From: Deltaproteobacteria bacterium
GTDB taxonomy: Bacteria > Desulfobacterota > Desulfuromonadia > Geobacterales > DSM-12255
NCBI GenBank assembly: GCA_021849045.1
Contig: JAJZTK010000007.1
Coordinates: 1-57,766, forward strand
Length of the DNA stretch: 57,766 nt
Reading direction: 5' to 3'
Shown: piece by piece, positions 38,301 through 44,456 of the stretch
Numbering within the stretch: the stretch's first letter is position 1
How the letters are laid out: every line of letters begins with the position of its first letter
Notes under the pieces: generated by a model
The model's database searches: none
What the model was told of the DNA's origin: nothing
What the model saw: only the letters and a program-made list of their open reading frames with translations
Position numbers and translations under genes: made by a program

Positions 38301-38574
38301 CGGTGAACGTATCGCCGACACTCCAGCTCTTGTTGTCAACAATGTAGACATCGGCGCACGGGAAGAAGTCAAAGGGGTTGATCTTGTTATTAACCGTCCC
38401 TGATACGCATATCGTCTCGTTCTTGTCGAAAACGGATTTCGGCACCACCAGGTTGGTGCAGTCGCTGGTGTAAATGCTGTCGGCAATTGCGGCAGACGTA
38501 CCGAGCAACCCGATTATCAACGGCAGGGCCAACATGAGGGAACATATCCTGGAGAACCGAATTCGCAGATTCAT
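29302..38574 (-). CDS. Giant secreted multidomain protein (PKD, MopE-type, FG-GAP, LamG-like, toroid, FN3)
   Basis: This encodes about 3,090 residues. The start at 38574 has AAGGAG six bases upstream; an ATG at 38580 is too close to it. Order, by rough residue: signal peptide 1-32; a unique helical region to 480; two PKD/Ig-like domains 487-665; four DADGDGFG-type MopE repeats 670-860; five FG-GAP/VCBS repeats 910-1160 (DFNNDGYLDFIAG type); PKD domains 1190-2170, two of them interrupted by LamG/concanavalin-like domains at about 1323-1493 and 1845-2031; a squalene-cyclase-like toroid 2175-2528; five more PKD-type domains to 2990; an FN3-like end. It has about 14 PKD-type units in all. No membrane anchor or sorting signal is seen. 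Such proteins are usually surface adhesins or matrix scaffolds; calcium-binding repeats are plausible. Confidence 0.9.
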   Translation of the reverse strand: MNLRIRFSRICSLMLALPLIIGLLGTSAAIADSIYTSDCTNLVVPKSVFDKNETICVSGTVNNKINPFDFFPCADVYIVDNKSWSVGDTFTDAMGVPNRICSMLLGGAFFDEVIALPPKVKVGRFDLIMDTNQNAKLDPWETVENPGPGWAFEVVDLGHPPVDMSPLKNAANSIGMGYSNAIQQWNDAMAILDAASIGLSLMSGDVIGAAIGVVSHFTGVPTDYNGWVIYYATEMIGGYDPNSTPKKASGIYGNMAKHWADLAADPPDANFKVFAPLDTAAIMAELKATSIPGTYPDAYPIQPLGSNPREAALIRIANRGIEQGALVKAMRQSYEKYQGAAAVTNYEFAYRQLEAARSYGDLLAANLADYKADLLNLKAVLITQGMADKVIDVSGLQALKDRMNTTGITPEEIASLKAVGFSDARIALLVDYTKVMAVPPANYTLGNSIDTLVLKTDQTIAAIQTANTNAQTAMATMVKDFTPHYPTARAGGPYTGVTGSQITLDGGLSTHPDVGVTLTYAWDLNGDGIFTDALGKVVLYTWNKPFTGLIGLKVTDPAGNSSIGYAKVTITAGNLPPVITSFSPSETNPRASVLHPLTLSVTAIDPEGGPLTYEWTVDGVSAGTGTSFTFTPPANTKGTKRVMVAVRDNQPNNRAAIDGRLVTMYIDCDPSDPTTMTTYYRDADGDGFGNPNITTLACSQPAGYVTNNLDCNDSNPAIGPATQKFHRDADNDGYGNPNVWVIACSAPAGYVANNLDCDDSNPLIGPATQKFYRDADGDGFGDPNVWVIACSAPAGYVANNLDCNDHDPTIGNNKTTYYRDADGDGFGDPHNTILACLAPAGYVANGLDCNDANPFINPGMKEIPNNGKDDDCNPATPDNWSKSFVLGIDDASWIYYAKSNGDGTFSNYRTLDYLGSYYSRGITIEDFNNDGYLDFIAGRGDGSLFLFLNDGNDNFINKGIVATHPNPGGYIMDMAAGDFNNDGLPDFIANGNSNVLAVFINDGKGGFTRSTITLPYYGRGLDVADFNGDGNLDFAVSLSGTNDVWVYTGDGTGKFVGAKIGTATTSASDNYALAAADFDNDGKPDIIVSGSSNGDAYFFKGNGDGTFQPGVLVPSLNNDKYYSSMDAYDLNNDGNVDIVMGNYGSNNKLWFYPGNGNGTFGPRTAISPAATRGTLLAVSAPPTSNRAAGFPVADAQPKSQTVAVGANAILNGSYSYDPKSTITAYNWNFGDGTSTTGALATHPYATEGRFLATLSVTDNNGKKNTDSAQVIVKGNPPVANAGGPYLVGEASATGGRYTVNLDGSASTDDYGIVSYEWEMEAPLYDNFNAGNANGWTPAGGAWSVSGGAYLQSDINVDRTDTFTGSPKSGDYTIEADVMLLSGTGQEAQLLFRGADANNHYEFILRGRGINDVLLYRQQNGGFAQLAQYYLPFAIQNNVWYHLKIEAYGSKIRLYVNDSLAIDYGYATEFSNGMVGFSTYRTSAKFDNLKVNSFMTGAKPTRIYLEGTYNVKLTVTDKAGQKATATTTVSAIKGNPPVANPGGPYVQDETKANANTWTINFDGSGSTDDTGIEFYSWDFGDGATGTGVKPSHIYTGVGTRAVTLTVTDRSGQSNTKTTTVTTKGNAPPVANTGGPYNVTENLVVNRHWTINADASASTDDVGIWKYEWNFGDGSPVATTKITPHTYATPGTYTVSLKVTDHANQSSTATTTTSVVGTGVPTANAGGPYVTEPNTPVNFDGSASTDNTGILSYRWNFGDGTTGKGATPVHAYSATGSYTVTLTVPDTALQTATATAAVSVVVGNPPVANAGGPYKSNVGVPVRLNGSGSTDDYGIASYEWAVGAANSLLKDSFTGTVIDTANWLFPASGVTQNGAVTLTGGGGWGSRYLFSKNDFPLDGIAVVTGQVIQTADGYLMFGFKNTNTNFSYDQMPYALYFANGTFQIYENGSYRVQGGSYSLNVLYDVKVELKTSYNGGIGGAKYYYKQASSPTWILVYDSNYVPASATFKAGVSYYGGTFVIDNLSLTNGQQILYGEKPVVVPTAVGVLPVQLTVRDGAGQSSIASSTLTVSSDPLVITLPWQISGGLEVPHDTWSGAEVTLKAVVKSGRAPITYSWNFGDGTSSAPATVTDSYNLSAKHTYTAMDGTPFTARITVTDADGKSSSDTFPIIVRPKTLNVEVNKAIDDALWYIHTSQDRTGGATDGRWSGYSSYYSSPTASALHAMEINGHLEIGDFSNDPYVEDVWRGMSAMLKSIRQAAITDQAYGDPDQNGNGIGIEVVDGNPIYQGGQVMMALVASGTPNMKAPIGGAGIMGRTYRDIVEDMAEMYYWGQGDDEWGYGAGGWRYGWQGQGDNSASQWAALGLEAAEEQSWIKVPQWVRDRNIVWLAYSRNGDGNGYGYAGPGNGEATTPSGLAQVAFDKIPTTDSRWKQAENFLASYWNNWYNGTGNYYALYALAKAMRTAKPKEITILGEGTANAIDWYNDPTRGVARTIVNQQDANGMFTGGGGSKWVEGGFRTAWGVIILTKTLFVLPPVAIAGNNMVWGINWPLTFDGSKSYHLDPFRKIVKYEWDFDGDGIYDSSSDQPTATHTYAQLGTYKVTLRVTDNNVPPKYDTNTITVIVAVPPHPPIANPGGPYVGYTGIPVQLDGSKSYDIDPTDFITSYGWELDNVYPYNFADATGAKPTYTWNSPGTYNIGLQVYDNGVLSPNNQKLSDTKWTTITIKLNHPPVASAGGPYTVNEGSTIQLDGSASTDLDGNPLTYAWDLDNDGIFETAGAKPSFSRPDNGVFTVRLKVSDGALESTASTTVTVLNVPPAVNPLSPVTLNEGGTYTASGSFTDPGADTWTATVDYGDGTGVQPLPLSGKTFALSHIYPRYGGYTVTVTVTDKDGGIGSGSALVTVNNVAPIVNAGPGASINAGGAFISAGSFTDPGKNSWVATVDYGDGTGVQPLTLNPDKTFALSHPYAQQGSYTVTVTVKDDGGGTGSNTAVVMVSIPTCLTSLSARAKTGMVQLNWSATEHTPTTLYDIYRSTAGPSSGFTKIRSGYTNLYPVFVDTGLTNGTTYWYRIEKSLAPAAPGYCSSIVVSGKPMALL
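35990..36560 (-). repeat. Tandem MopE-type repeats in the giant gene (4 units of about 130-140 bases)
   Basis: Four units, each encoding YRDADGDGFGxPN, a CS.PAGYV segment and LDCNDSNPxIGP. Units 2 and 3 are nearly identical at DNA level, which indicates recent duplication. Each unit has two cysteines and an acidic loop of the EF-hand/thrombospondin-3 kind that binds metal, as in the surface protein MopE. Copy number could vary by recombination. Confidence 0.85.
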
Positions 38575-38929
38575 GGCCATCTCCTTTCTGGAGTCCGCAA
38601 CAGCAAACTGAGTTCGTTTGGCAAGCCATGTACGGTACGGCTAAAATTACCGGCGTTGAACGCACTTTGTAAGTCAGGCGCTTTCTGCGGGCGCATCCCC
38701 TCGACCAAGCAGGTCGGTACAGCGAGTGCCTTCTTTTCTGGGGTCGCGTAAAAAATGACTACAGTTCTCCTTTAATTAGAGACGCAACTTGCGTGCCCAT
38801 GTGTAACACTTCTAAATGATTGGTGTTTTTCTTCGCGTGGCGACGGGTGTAAATATTATCGACATCAGGAAAGGTGGTGGTCACAGTTTTTCTTGTTGAA
38901 TTTGTTAAAAAGTAAATGATATTTGAGTG
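38575..38929 (-). other. Leader and promoter region of the giant gene (355 bases)
   Basis: No gene is visible between the batD stop and the giant gene start. It contains a sigma-54-type promoter (separate entry) that predicts a leader near 200 bases. Within the leader, CGACC/GGTCG around 38702-38716 and a GCGC-ended stem around 38680-38695 can fold. I do not recognise a known riboswitch; in particular the GEMM c-di-GMP core is absent. The half next to batD is AT-rich. Confidence 0.5.
38783..38798 (-). promoter_or_regulatory. Sigma-54-type promoter of the giant gene
   Basis: On the minus strand GGGCACG (38798-38792), four bases, then TTGCG (38787-38783) matches the consensus TGGCACG-N4-TTGCW with the diagnostic GG-N10-GC spacing. 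Start would be near 38773. Sigma-54 needs an enhancer-bound activator; two are encoded in this window, but any link is unknown. Confidence 0.62.
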
Positions 38930-40255
38930 TTATCTCGGAAGGTGGTCGGGATGGAGTACGGATTGCATCAGGGAGAGGTCTGCCCGCATCTCTTCTTCCC
39001 GGGGGACGAAGCGGCCGAACCTGATCCGGTCGCACCGGGTGAAGAGGTGCGTCAGCGCCACAGACTGGTTGGACGGGGTGTCAGGGGGGGGCGGCTGGAG
39101 ACCGGTAACAGCGGCGGGAGAAATGTTGCCTTCAACTCCAACCAGCTCCTGCAGGAGCCGAAATAAAACCGTGTAAAATTTTTCGACATCACCATCAATC
39201 AATGACTGTTCTAACCTGGCAAGGGATTGCTTGATAGAGGGTGGCACCGCAACGGCCCGCTCCCCGGAAGGTATTATAACGGCGTGTCGCCGCAAGGATA
39301 GGGTCATACAGATAGCAACCGTCAGGCCAATAAGGGCGATAAGCAGCATAAGGGCAGATGCCCCCTGGACGTGGGAGGGAACTGACGAAGCAGGGGGAAC
39401 AGGGGCGGTTGTAGCCGCATTCCGTCCGGACGAAGGGGCAACATCCGGCAGGTTCTGCCGCAGAGTGCAGTACCGGCCGGGTTCGGGGTCGAAATAGCTC
39501 CAGACAACCGGGGGAAGGTGGCCGGCAGCAGCCGGAATAACAACCTGCTCGCAGACGAGACCTTTGTCCTTGTTCCTGACCGTGGGGGGGTAGCTGCGGA
39601 GATTGTCCCCGGCTATCCGGGGGCAGCGGGCACTGTTCAAGGTGCCGGCGCCGCTGATGGTGGTGGTAATGGTCAGGGGATCGCCGGGGGATGGCGTCTC
39701 GGGACTGCTTGTCGCCTTCATGGAGAAGCTGCCGATGGCGCCGCTGAAGGAGGCTGGCCGGTCAGCCGGCAGCGGTAGTACGGTCAATGTCACCGGTGCT
39801 GTCACCAGGGACTGCGGCCGCGGTTCGATGGCACCGAAAAACGCGTCGCTCCCTTTGGCGGCCTCTATGATCTCCAGATCGAGGCTGGCCGGCCCCACGG
39901 CCAACTGTCCCGGTGTGATGCTGCTGATCCGGCCCGAAAAGCGATATAGCGCAACATTCGGGTCGCTGGCGTCGGCATCCTGAACCGGCGGAGCGAAGGC
40001 GACCGAACCGCCAGCGGGTGCGGCAAGGCGTGGGTAGCCGATGTTGCGCACTCTGACGTCGCTGACCCGGAGGGTTACGGTTACCGGCACCGATTCTCCC
40101 GGATAGATTTTCTCCCTGGCGAGCTTCAGCTCGAGCGAAACCGCCGCAGCCGCGTTAACGAAGAACCCGGCGGCCAGCAGCAGGGCCGTGCCGATACAGC
40201 GCCAGATGGTTGCGGCGCGCAGGAGCAACCATATGTTGAACGGCGGCCTGCTCAT
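38930..40255 (-). CDS. batD: BatD-like oxygen-tolerance protein
   Basis: This 441-aa protein has an N-terminal signal/TM segment (LLLAAGFFVNAAAAVSLELKL), periplasmic beta domains of the BatD type (REKIYPGESVPVTVTLRV, then PGDPLTITTTISGAGTLNS), a second TM near residue 300 (ALMLLIALIGLTVAICMTLS), and a cytoplasmic helical tail. The ATG at 40255 follows AGGA and starts one base after the batC stop. It is the last gene of the MoxR/Bat operon. The family is tied to envelope stress and aerotolerance, but its molecular job is not settled. Confidence 0.85.
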   Translation of the reverse strand: MSRPPFNIWLLLRAATIWRCIGTALLLAAGFFVNAAAAVSLELKLAREKIYPGESVPVTVTLRVSDVRVRNIGYPRLAAPAGGSVAFAPPVQDADASDPNVALYRFSGRISSITPGQLAVGPASLDLEIIEAAKGSDAFFGAIEPRPQSLVTAPVTLTVLPLPADRPASFSGAIGSFSMKATSSPETPSPGDPLTITTTISGAGTLNSARCPRIAGDNLRSYPPTVRNKDKGLVCEQVVIPAAAGHLPPVVWSYFDPEPGRYCTLRQNLPDVAPSSGRNAATTAPVPPASSVPSHVQGASALMLLIALIGLTVAICMTLSLRRHAVIIPSGERAVAVPPSIKQSLARLEQSLIDGDVEKFYTVLFRLLQELVGVEGNISPAAVTGLQPPPPDTPSNQSVALTHLFTRCDRIRFGRFVPREEEMRADLSLMQSVLHPDHLPR

Positions 40256-40256
40256 T

Positions 40257-41021
40257 TCACCAGTCCTTTTCCGGCGGTGCCGGCTTTTCATGTCGGCTGC
40301 CGGCTGTCACAGCCGAGCGCAGTACTTCCCGGCCCCGGGCTTCATCCAGCATCCGCAGAGCCTGCTCCGGCGTCAAGGCCGGTGCGGCACGCCTTTGTCC
40401 TGCCGGCGTATCGAGGTCCGTGGCGGCTCCGGCCTTTCCGGTCTTCGTACCGGCCCGCCCCGGCTGCTTCGATGCAGCAGTGCCGTGCCTTGCCATGTCG
40501 TGCGGCTTTTGCGTTGGGGCCGCTCCCGGTCGACCCGATGCCAGGGCCATCAGCCTGGCATCGGCCAACGCCTTGTTGTGGCCAGCGTCACTGTCCGCGG
40601 GATTAAGGTCCACCGCCGCCTGCAACTGGCGCACCGCCTCCGTCAGTATTCGTTCTGCCCCTTCCCGATCTGCGGCAATGTTCTTCTGCTCCATTGCGAG
40701 CAGCGTAGTTCCGAGATTGTAGAGCGCCAGCTGGCGGACGGTCGGGTCACCGGCCGCCGTGGCGGCCCGGAAATCGGTGCTGGCGGCAACCAGTTCGCCG
40801 AGTCGGTAGCGGGCGACGCCCCGATTGAGGAGCGCCAGATGGCGTGAAGACCGATTACCGGCGGCTGAAGACCATGATGCAATGGCGCCACGCAGGTCAT
40901 TGTTGCGAAGCGCCCGGTCTGCCCTTGCCAGTTGCCACTGCGACAGATCGTAGCGGATGGCAGAGACTGCGCAAACGAGGGGCAACAGCAAAAGGGCGCT
41001 GGTGCGCAGCCACCGGCTCAT
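40257..41021 (-). CDS. batC: BatC-like TPR protein
   Basis: This 254-aa protein has an N-terminal hydrophobic anchor (MSRWLRTSALLLLPLVCAVSA), two to three TPR-like units (HLALLNRGVARYRLGELVAA, QLALYNLGTTLLAMEQ), and a low-complexity basic/alanine-rich C-terminus. It overlaps batB by 4 bases (ATGA), so translation is coupled. It probably scaffolds the VWA proteins at the membrane. Confidence 0.78.
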   Translation of the reverse strand: MSRWLRTSALLLLPLVCAVSAIRYDLSQWQLARADRALRNNDLRGAIASWSSAAGNRSSRHLALLNRGVARYRLGELVAASTDFRAATAAGDPTVRQLALYNLGTTLLAMEQKNIAADREGAERILTEAVRQLQAAVDLNPADSDAGHNKALADARLMALASGRPGAAPTQKPHDMARHGTAASKQPGRAGTKTGKAGAATDLDTPAGQRRAAPALTPEQALRMLDEARGREVLRSAVTAGSRHEKPAPPEKDW

Positions 41022-41992
41022 GGTCGCCTCCCGCTGCGCGGCAGCAGCATTATGGTGCAGAGAACCAGCGCGGCCGCCAATGGGTACTGAAAACGGTCGG
41101 CGAGCCTCTGGCGGTGCCGCTGCCGGGCACTCTCCCGACCTTTGGCCCGAGCCCGCTCGATAAGCGGCTTCAGGCCGTTGCCGTCAGCATTCAGGCTGAT
41201 GAAAGCAGTAGTCAGCCTTTGTAACGTATCCGGCGTGGCGCGGCTCTTGACCACGGCGCCGGCACGGTCCTTGACAAAGTCGCCACCGGGGAGCGGGATC
41301 ACCCCCCCTTCCGGGGTCCCGGCTTGGGCTGCAATGACGGTGACGCCATCACGTCGCAGCCGTTCCAGGCCAGAGGCGATGCCGCCGGCGTGGTCTTCGC
41401 CGTCGCTCACCACCACCAGCACCCGTCCTCCCGGCGATGTGCCGCGAAACGCCGGCTGCGCCTCAGTCAGGGCTGCGGCCAGGGAGCTTCCCCCTTTAGG
41501 GATGCTGTCCGGGTCGAGTTCAGCCAGCATTTGCCGGGCAAGGGCGTAATCGGCGGTCAGCGGGCAGACGAGAAATGCGCTGCCGGCAAAGGCCACCAGT
41601 CCGATTCGGTCCCCTGCAGCTTTGTCGAGCAGCTGCGTCACCCCCTTCTTGGCAACGGCAAGTCGGCTGGGGACCAGATCATCGGCCAGCATGCTGCGCG
41701 AAACGTCCAATGCCACGATGATGTCCAGGCCGACGATTGTTTCCTGCTCTTCAATAGTACCCCACTGGGGGCGCATCAACACGGCAACGAGAAGCAGCAT
41801 GCAAAGGAGCGGCAGCAGCAGACTGGCCCATCGCCTGCCCGCCGGTTGTTCCGGTGCCAAGGGGGCATGGAACTGCGGCTCTGCCAGCCGGAGCAGGTCG
41901 TTTCGCCGGTTCCGTTCAGCCCGCAGCGCCAGCAGGAAGGCCACGATTACCGGGATGACCAGCCAGCCGTATGCCGGGTCGGCGACTATCAT
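41018..41992 (-). CDS. batB: BatB-like VWA-domain membrane protein
   Basis: This 324-aa protein has two TM helices at the N-terminus, a von Willebrand A domain with the metal-ion site DVSRSM and later VVSDGEDHAGG, and a C-terminal TM (YPLAAALVLCTIMLL). VWA domains bind partners through Mg2+; with BatA it is thought to form a complex acted on by the MoxR ATPase. It starts one base after the batA stop. Confidence 0.9.
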   Translation of the reverse strand: MIVADPAYGWLVIPVIVAFLLALRAERNRRNDLLRLAEPQFHAPLAPEQPAGRRWASLLLPLLCMLLLVAVLMRPQWGTIEEQETIVGLDIIVALDVSRSMLADDLVPSRLAVAKKGVTQLLDKAAGDRIGLVAFAGSAFLVCPLTADYALARQMLAELDPDSIPKGGSSLAAALTEAQPAFRGTSPGGRVLVVVSDGEDHAGGIASGLERLRRDGVTVIAAQAGTPEGGVIPLPGGDFVKDRAGAVVKSRATPDTLQRLTTAFISLNADGNGLKPLIERARAKGRESARQRHRQRLADRFQYPLAAALVLCTIMLLPRSGRRP

Positions 41993-41993
41993 G

Positions 41994-42986
41994 TCAGGGA
42001 ACTCCTCTCAGCCAGGTGCAGCGCACGGTCTGGACGAACAGGAGCAATAGCAGGGCGGCCAGGGCCAGGGGCGGATAAAGCTCCCGCACGCTCCTGCTCC
42101 GTTTTTCCTCGATCAGCCGCTTTTCAAGTCGATCGATCTCGGTGAAGACTGAGCGCAAGGTCGCAGTATCGTAGGCACGGAAGTATGCGCCACCGGTGGT
42201 TGCGGCAATCTCCCGCAGTGCCGCCTCGTCCAGATCAGCGCTGACCTTGCGCCAGATGGTCCCGCCAAGGGGGTCTTCCACGGGAAACAGTGCCGGAGTG
42301 GTGGCCCCGATACCGATAGCGTGGATTCTGATCCCGAGTGCCTGCGCTGCTGAGGCAGCCGCGCGAGGGGTGGTCTGCCCGACATTGGAACGTCCGTCAG
42401 TCATGATGATCACGGTACGGCTGCCTGCCGGGGAGGCGCGCAGCCGATTCACCGCTGCCAGAATGCCGTCGCCCAGCGCTGTCCCGTCCTCGATGTTGCC
42501 GATCTCCAGCCGGTCGAGCATTGTTGCCAGCCAGTCGTGGTCGAGCGTTAACGGCGCAACCGGGTAGGGTCTGGCAGCAAAGGCAACAAAGCCGATCCGG
42601 TCGCCGGGACGCCGCGCAATGAATTCGTGGGTAACTTCCCGGGCGATGACCAGCCGGGAGCGGTTGTGCCCGGTTACATCCCTGTCAACGGCCAGCATGC
42701 TGGTGGACAGGTCCAGGGCAATGACGATATCCACCCCACGCGAGCTGACCGTGGTCTCTGTCCTGGCCAGTTGCGGCCGGGCAAGGGCAAAGATCATGAA
42801 AAGCAGGGCTGCCGCCTGCAGCCAGGGGAGCAGTTGGCCCAATCGCTGGCGCATGGTCTTGGGCAGGAGGGAGATGGCGGCAATCCCGGGGAACGGGATC
42901 GCCTGGTCAGGGCGGTGTTTACGCAGCACCAGGATGACTGCCAAAGGAATGAGTGCCAGCAAGGCAAGGGGAGAATGGAATGTCAT
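41994..42986 (-). CDS. batA: BatA-like VWA-domain membrane protein
   Basis: This 330-aa paralogue of BatB has N-terminal TM segments (LALLALIPLAVILVL, LQAAALLFMIFALARPQ), a VWA domain with DLSTSM and IIMTDGRSN, and a C-terminal TM. The ATG at 42986 overlaps the upstream stop as ATGA; a start at 43007 lacks support. Confidence 0.9.
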   Translation of the reverse strand: MTFHSPLALLALIPLAVILVLRKHRPDQAIPFPGIAAISLLPKTMRQRLGQLLPWLQAAALLFMIFALARPQLARTETTVSSRGVDIVIALDLSTSMLAVDRDVTGHNRSRLVIAREVTHEFIARRPGDRIGFVAFAARPYPVAPLTLDHDWLATMLDRLEIGNIEDGTALGDGILAAVNRLRASPAGSRTVIIMTDGRSNVGQTTPRAAASAAQALGIRIHAIGIGATTPALFPVEDPLGGTIWRKVSADLDEAALREIAATTGGAYFRAYDTATLRSVFTEIDRLEKRLIEEKRSRSVRELYPPLALAALLLLLFVQTVRCTWLRGVP

Positions 42987-43546
42987 GGGGCAGCCCCGGA
43001 TCGGCACTCGAGCAGTTGCTGCACTGAAGCAAACGCCTCAGCCACGGTGGCGGTATCCGGCAGGCAGGCGCCAAACCGCACCCGGTCGCACAGGGCGAGC
43101 AGTGCCGCTGCAACGGCGACTGTCTCCGCTGGAACTTTGTCAGCGGCTGCTTTGAGCAGTTCCTGGCTGGTCATGGCTGAGCAATCACTCCGGATCAACC
43201 GCGAACGGGCAATAGCTGCCAGTTGCTCGAACAGCAGCATTGCCGGTAGTTCCCCCCGAGTGTATGCCTCCCGTAGTGTGGCAAGGTCGTCCATCTCCGG
43301 TAACGGCATTGGTGGTGGGGCAGCCGTGTGGCCCTTTCCCTTCCTGGCCCTTGCGGTCGCTGCCAGACCCAGGCCGGCAACGAGCAGCACCAGAGCCGTG
43401 GCGGTGAAGGGGGGCGGCCCAGTCGGTGGCAGCGGGCCGTGGATCTCCCTGATTGCCGTAGAATCGGCAGTCGGCGCCGACAGAGCGTTTGGCGGGCGGC
43501 AGGCCAGCAGAATCAGGGCGAAGAGTACGGCCATCAGCCGATTCAT
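42983..43546 (-). CDS. DUF4381-like membrane protein of the Bat operon
   Basis: This 187-aa protein has a signal/anchor at the start (MNRLMAVLFALILLACRPPNA), a central TM (ATALVLLVAGLGLAAT) and a cytoplasmic helical end with CDRVRFG, a phrase also found near the end of batD (CDRIRFGRF). The position between DUF58 and BatA is usual for DUF4381 proteins. It overlaps both neighbours by 4 bases. Exact function unknown. Confidence 0.72.
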   Translation of the reverse strand: MNRLMAVLFALILLACRPPNALSAPTADSTAIREIHGPLPPTGPPPFTATALVLLVAGLGLAATARARKGKGHTAAPPPMPLPEMDDLATLREAYTRGELPAMLLFEQLAAIARSRLIRSDCSAMTSQELLKAAADKVPAETVAVAAALLALCDRVRFGACLPDTATVAEAFASVQQLLECRSGAAP

Positions 43547-44454
43547 GTGCGCCGCCTTTGCTGCCGGTTGCGAAAAAAACGCATCAGCGGATACAGCGGC
43601 GGGGTCTGGCTACCAAGCTCCAGCAGCGCTGTGCCCGTTGAGGTAAGTGCATCCCGGCGCTCAGTCAGCCGTCTGGCGGCCTGGCGCCGGTAGTCGGCCC
43701 GAACGGCATCGCTGTCGGTATCGACCATGTGCAGGTCACCGGTTTCTGCGTCAGCCAGACGGAGCAGCCCCGCAGGCGGCAGGTCGTGTTCTGCCGGGTC
43801 AGTTACGGCCACGGCCACGGTGTCGTGCCGGGCAGCAACCGCCGCGACGGGCCTGGCCGGCAGGGTGTCGATGAAGTCAGAGAAGATGCAGGTCAGCACT
43901 CGCCCCCGGACCGCATGGATCAGGTGATCGAGGGCGTCGGTAAGGTTAGCGACCGGTGCCCCGGTAGTCGCCGGTGTCATGGCGGTGCGGATAAGCCGCA
44001 GGAGATGATGCTTTCCCTTTCCCGGCGGCAGATAGCGAAGTTCCCCATCGCCGAACGTGAGCAGGCCGATGCGGTCGTTGGAGCGGAGTGCCGCAAAAGC
44101 CAGCAGCGAACATGCCTCGATGGCTGTTTCCAGCTTGGTGGCCCGGACCGTGCCGAAATCCATCGAGGCAGAGCGGTCGAGGAGCAGGAGCAGCGTCAGT
44201 TCTCGCTCTTCGACGAAGCTCTTTACGAAGGTGCGTCCCTGGCGTGCGGTGACGTTCCAGTCTATCGAACGGACATCGTCGCCCGGCTGATATTCCCGCA
44301 CCTGGTCGAATTCAATGCCGCGGCCACGGAACGCACTACGGTATTCGCCGGCAAAGTCGGCGGTGGTGAGGCGCGAGGAGGTGATCTGCAGCCGGCGGAC
44401 CGCCCGGGCTGTTGTCAGCTCCTCGCCGGCAGGACTTGGGGGGCTCGCCGGCAT
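43543..44454 (-). CDS. DUF58 protein of the MoxR operon
   Basis: This 303-aa protein has the DUF58 signature around GDDVRSIDWNVTARQGRTFV and EERELTLLLLLDRSASMDFG, a degenerate VWA-like domain. It has no TM helix, so it is cytoplasmic, likely the bridge between MoxR and the membrane VWA proteins. The start is 2 bases after the MoxR stop. Confidence 0.9.
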   Translation of the reverse strand: MPASPPSPAGEELTTARAVRRLQITSSRLTTADFAGEYRSAFRGRGIEFDQVREYQPGDDVRSIDWNVTARQGRTFVKSFVEERELTLLLLLDRSASMDFGTVRATKLETAIEACSLLAFAALRSNDRIGLLTFGDGELRYLPPGKGKHHLLRLIRTAMTPATTGAPVANLTDALDHLIHAVRGRVLTCIFSDFIDTLPARPVAAVAARHDTVAVAVTDPAEHDLPPAGLLRLADAETGDLHMVDTDSDAVRADYRRQAARRLTERRDALTSTGTALLELGSQTPPLYPLMRFFRNRQQRRRT

Positions 44455-44456
44455 GA

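Noticed and set aside
38575-38773. GEMM/c-di-GMP riboswitch in the giant gene leader
   Set aside because: The conserved GEMM core sequences are not present on the minus strand; only generic stems are visible.
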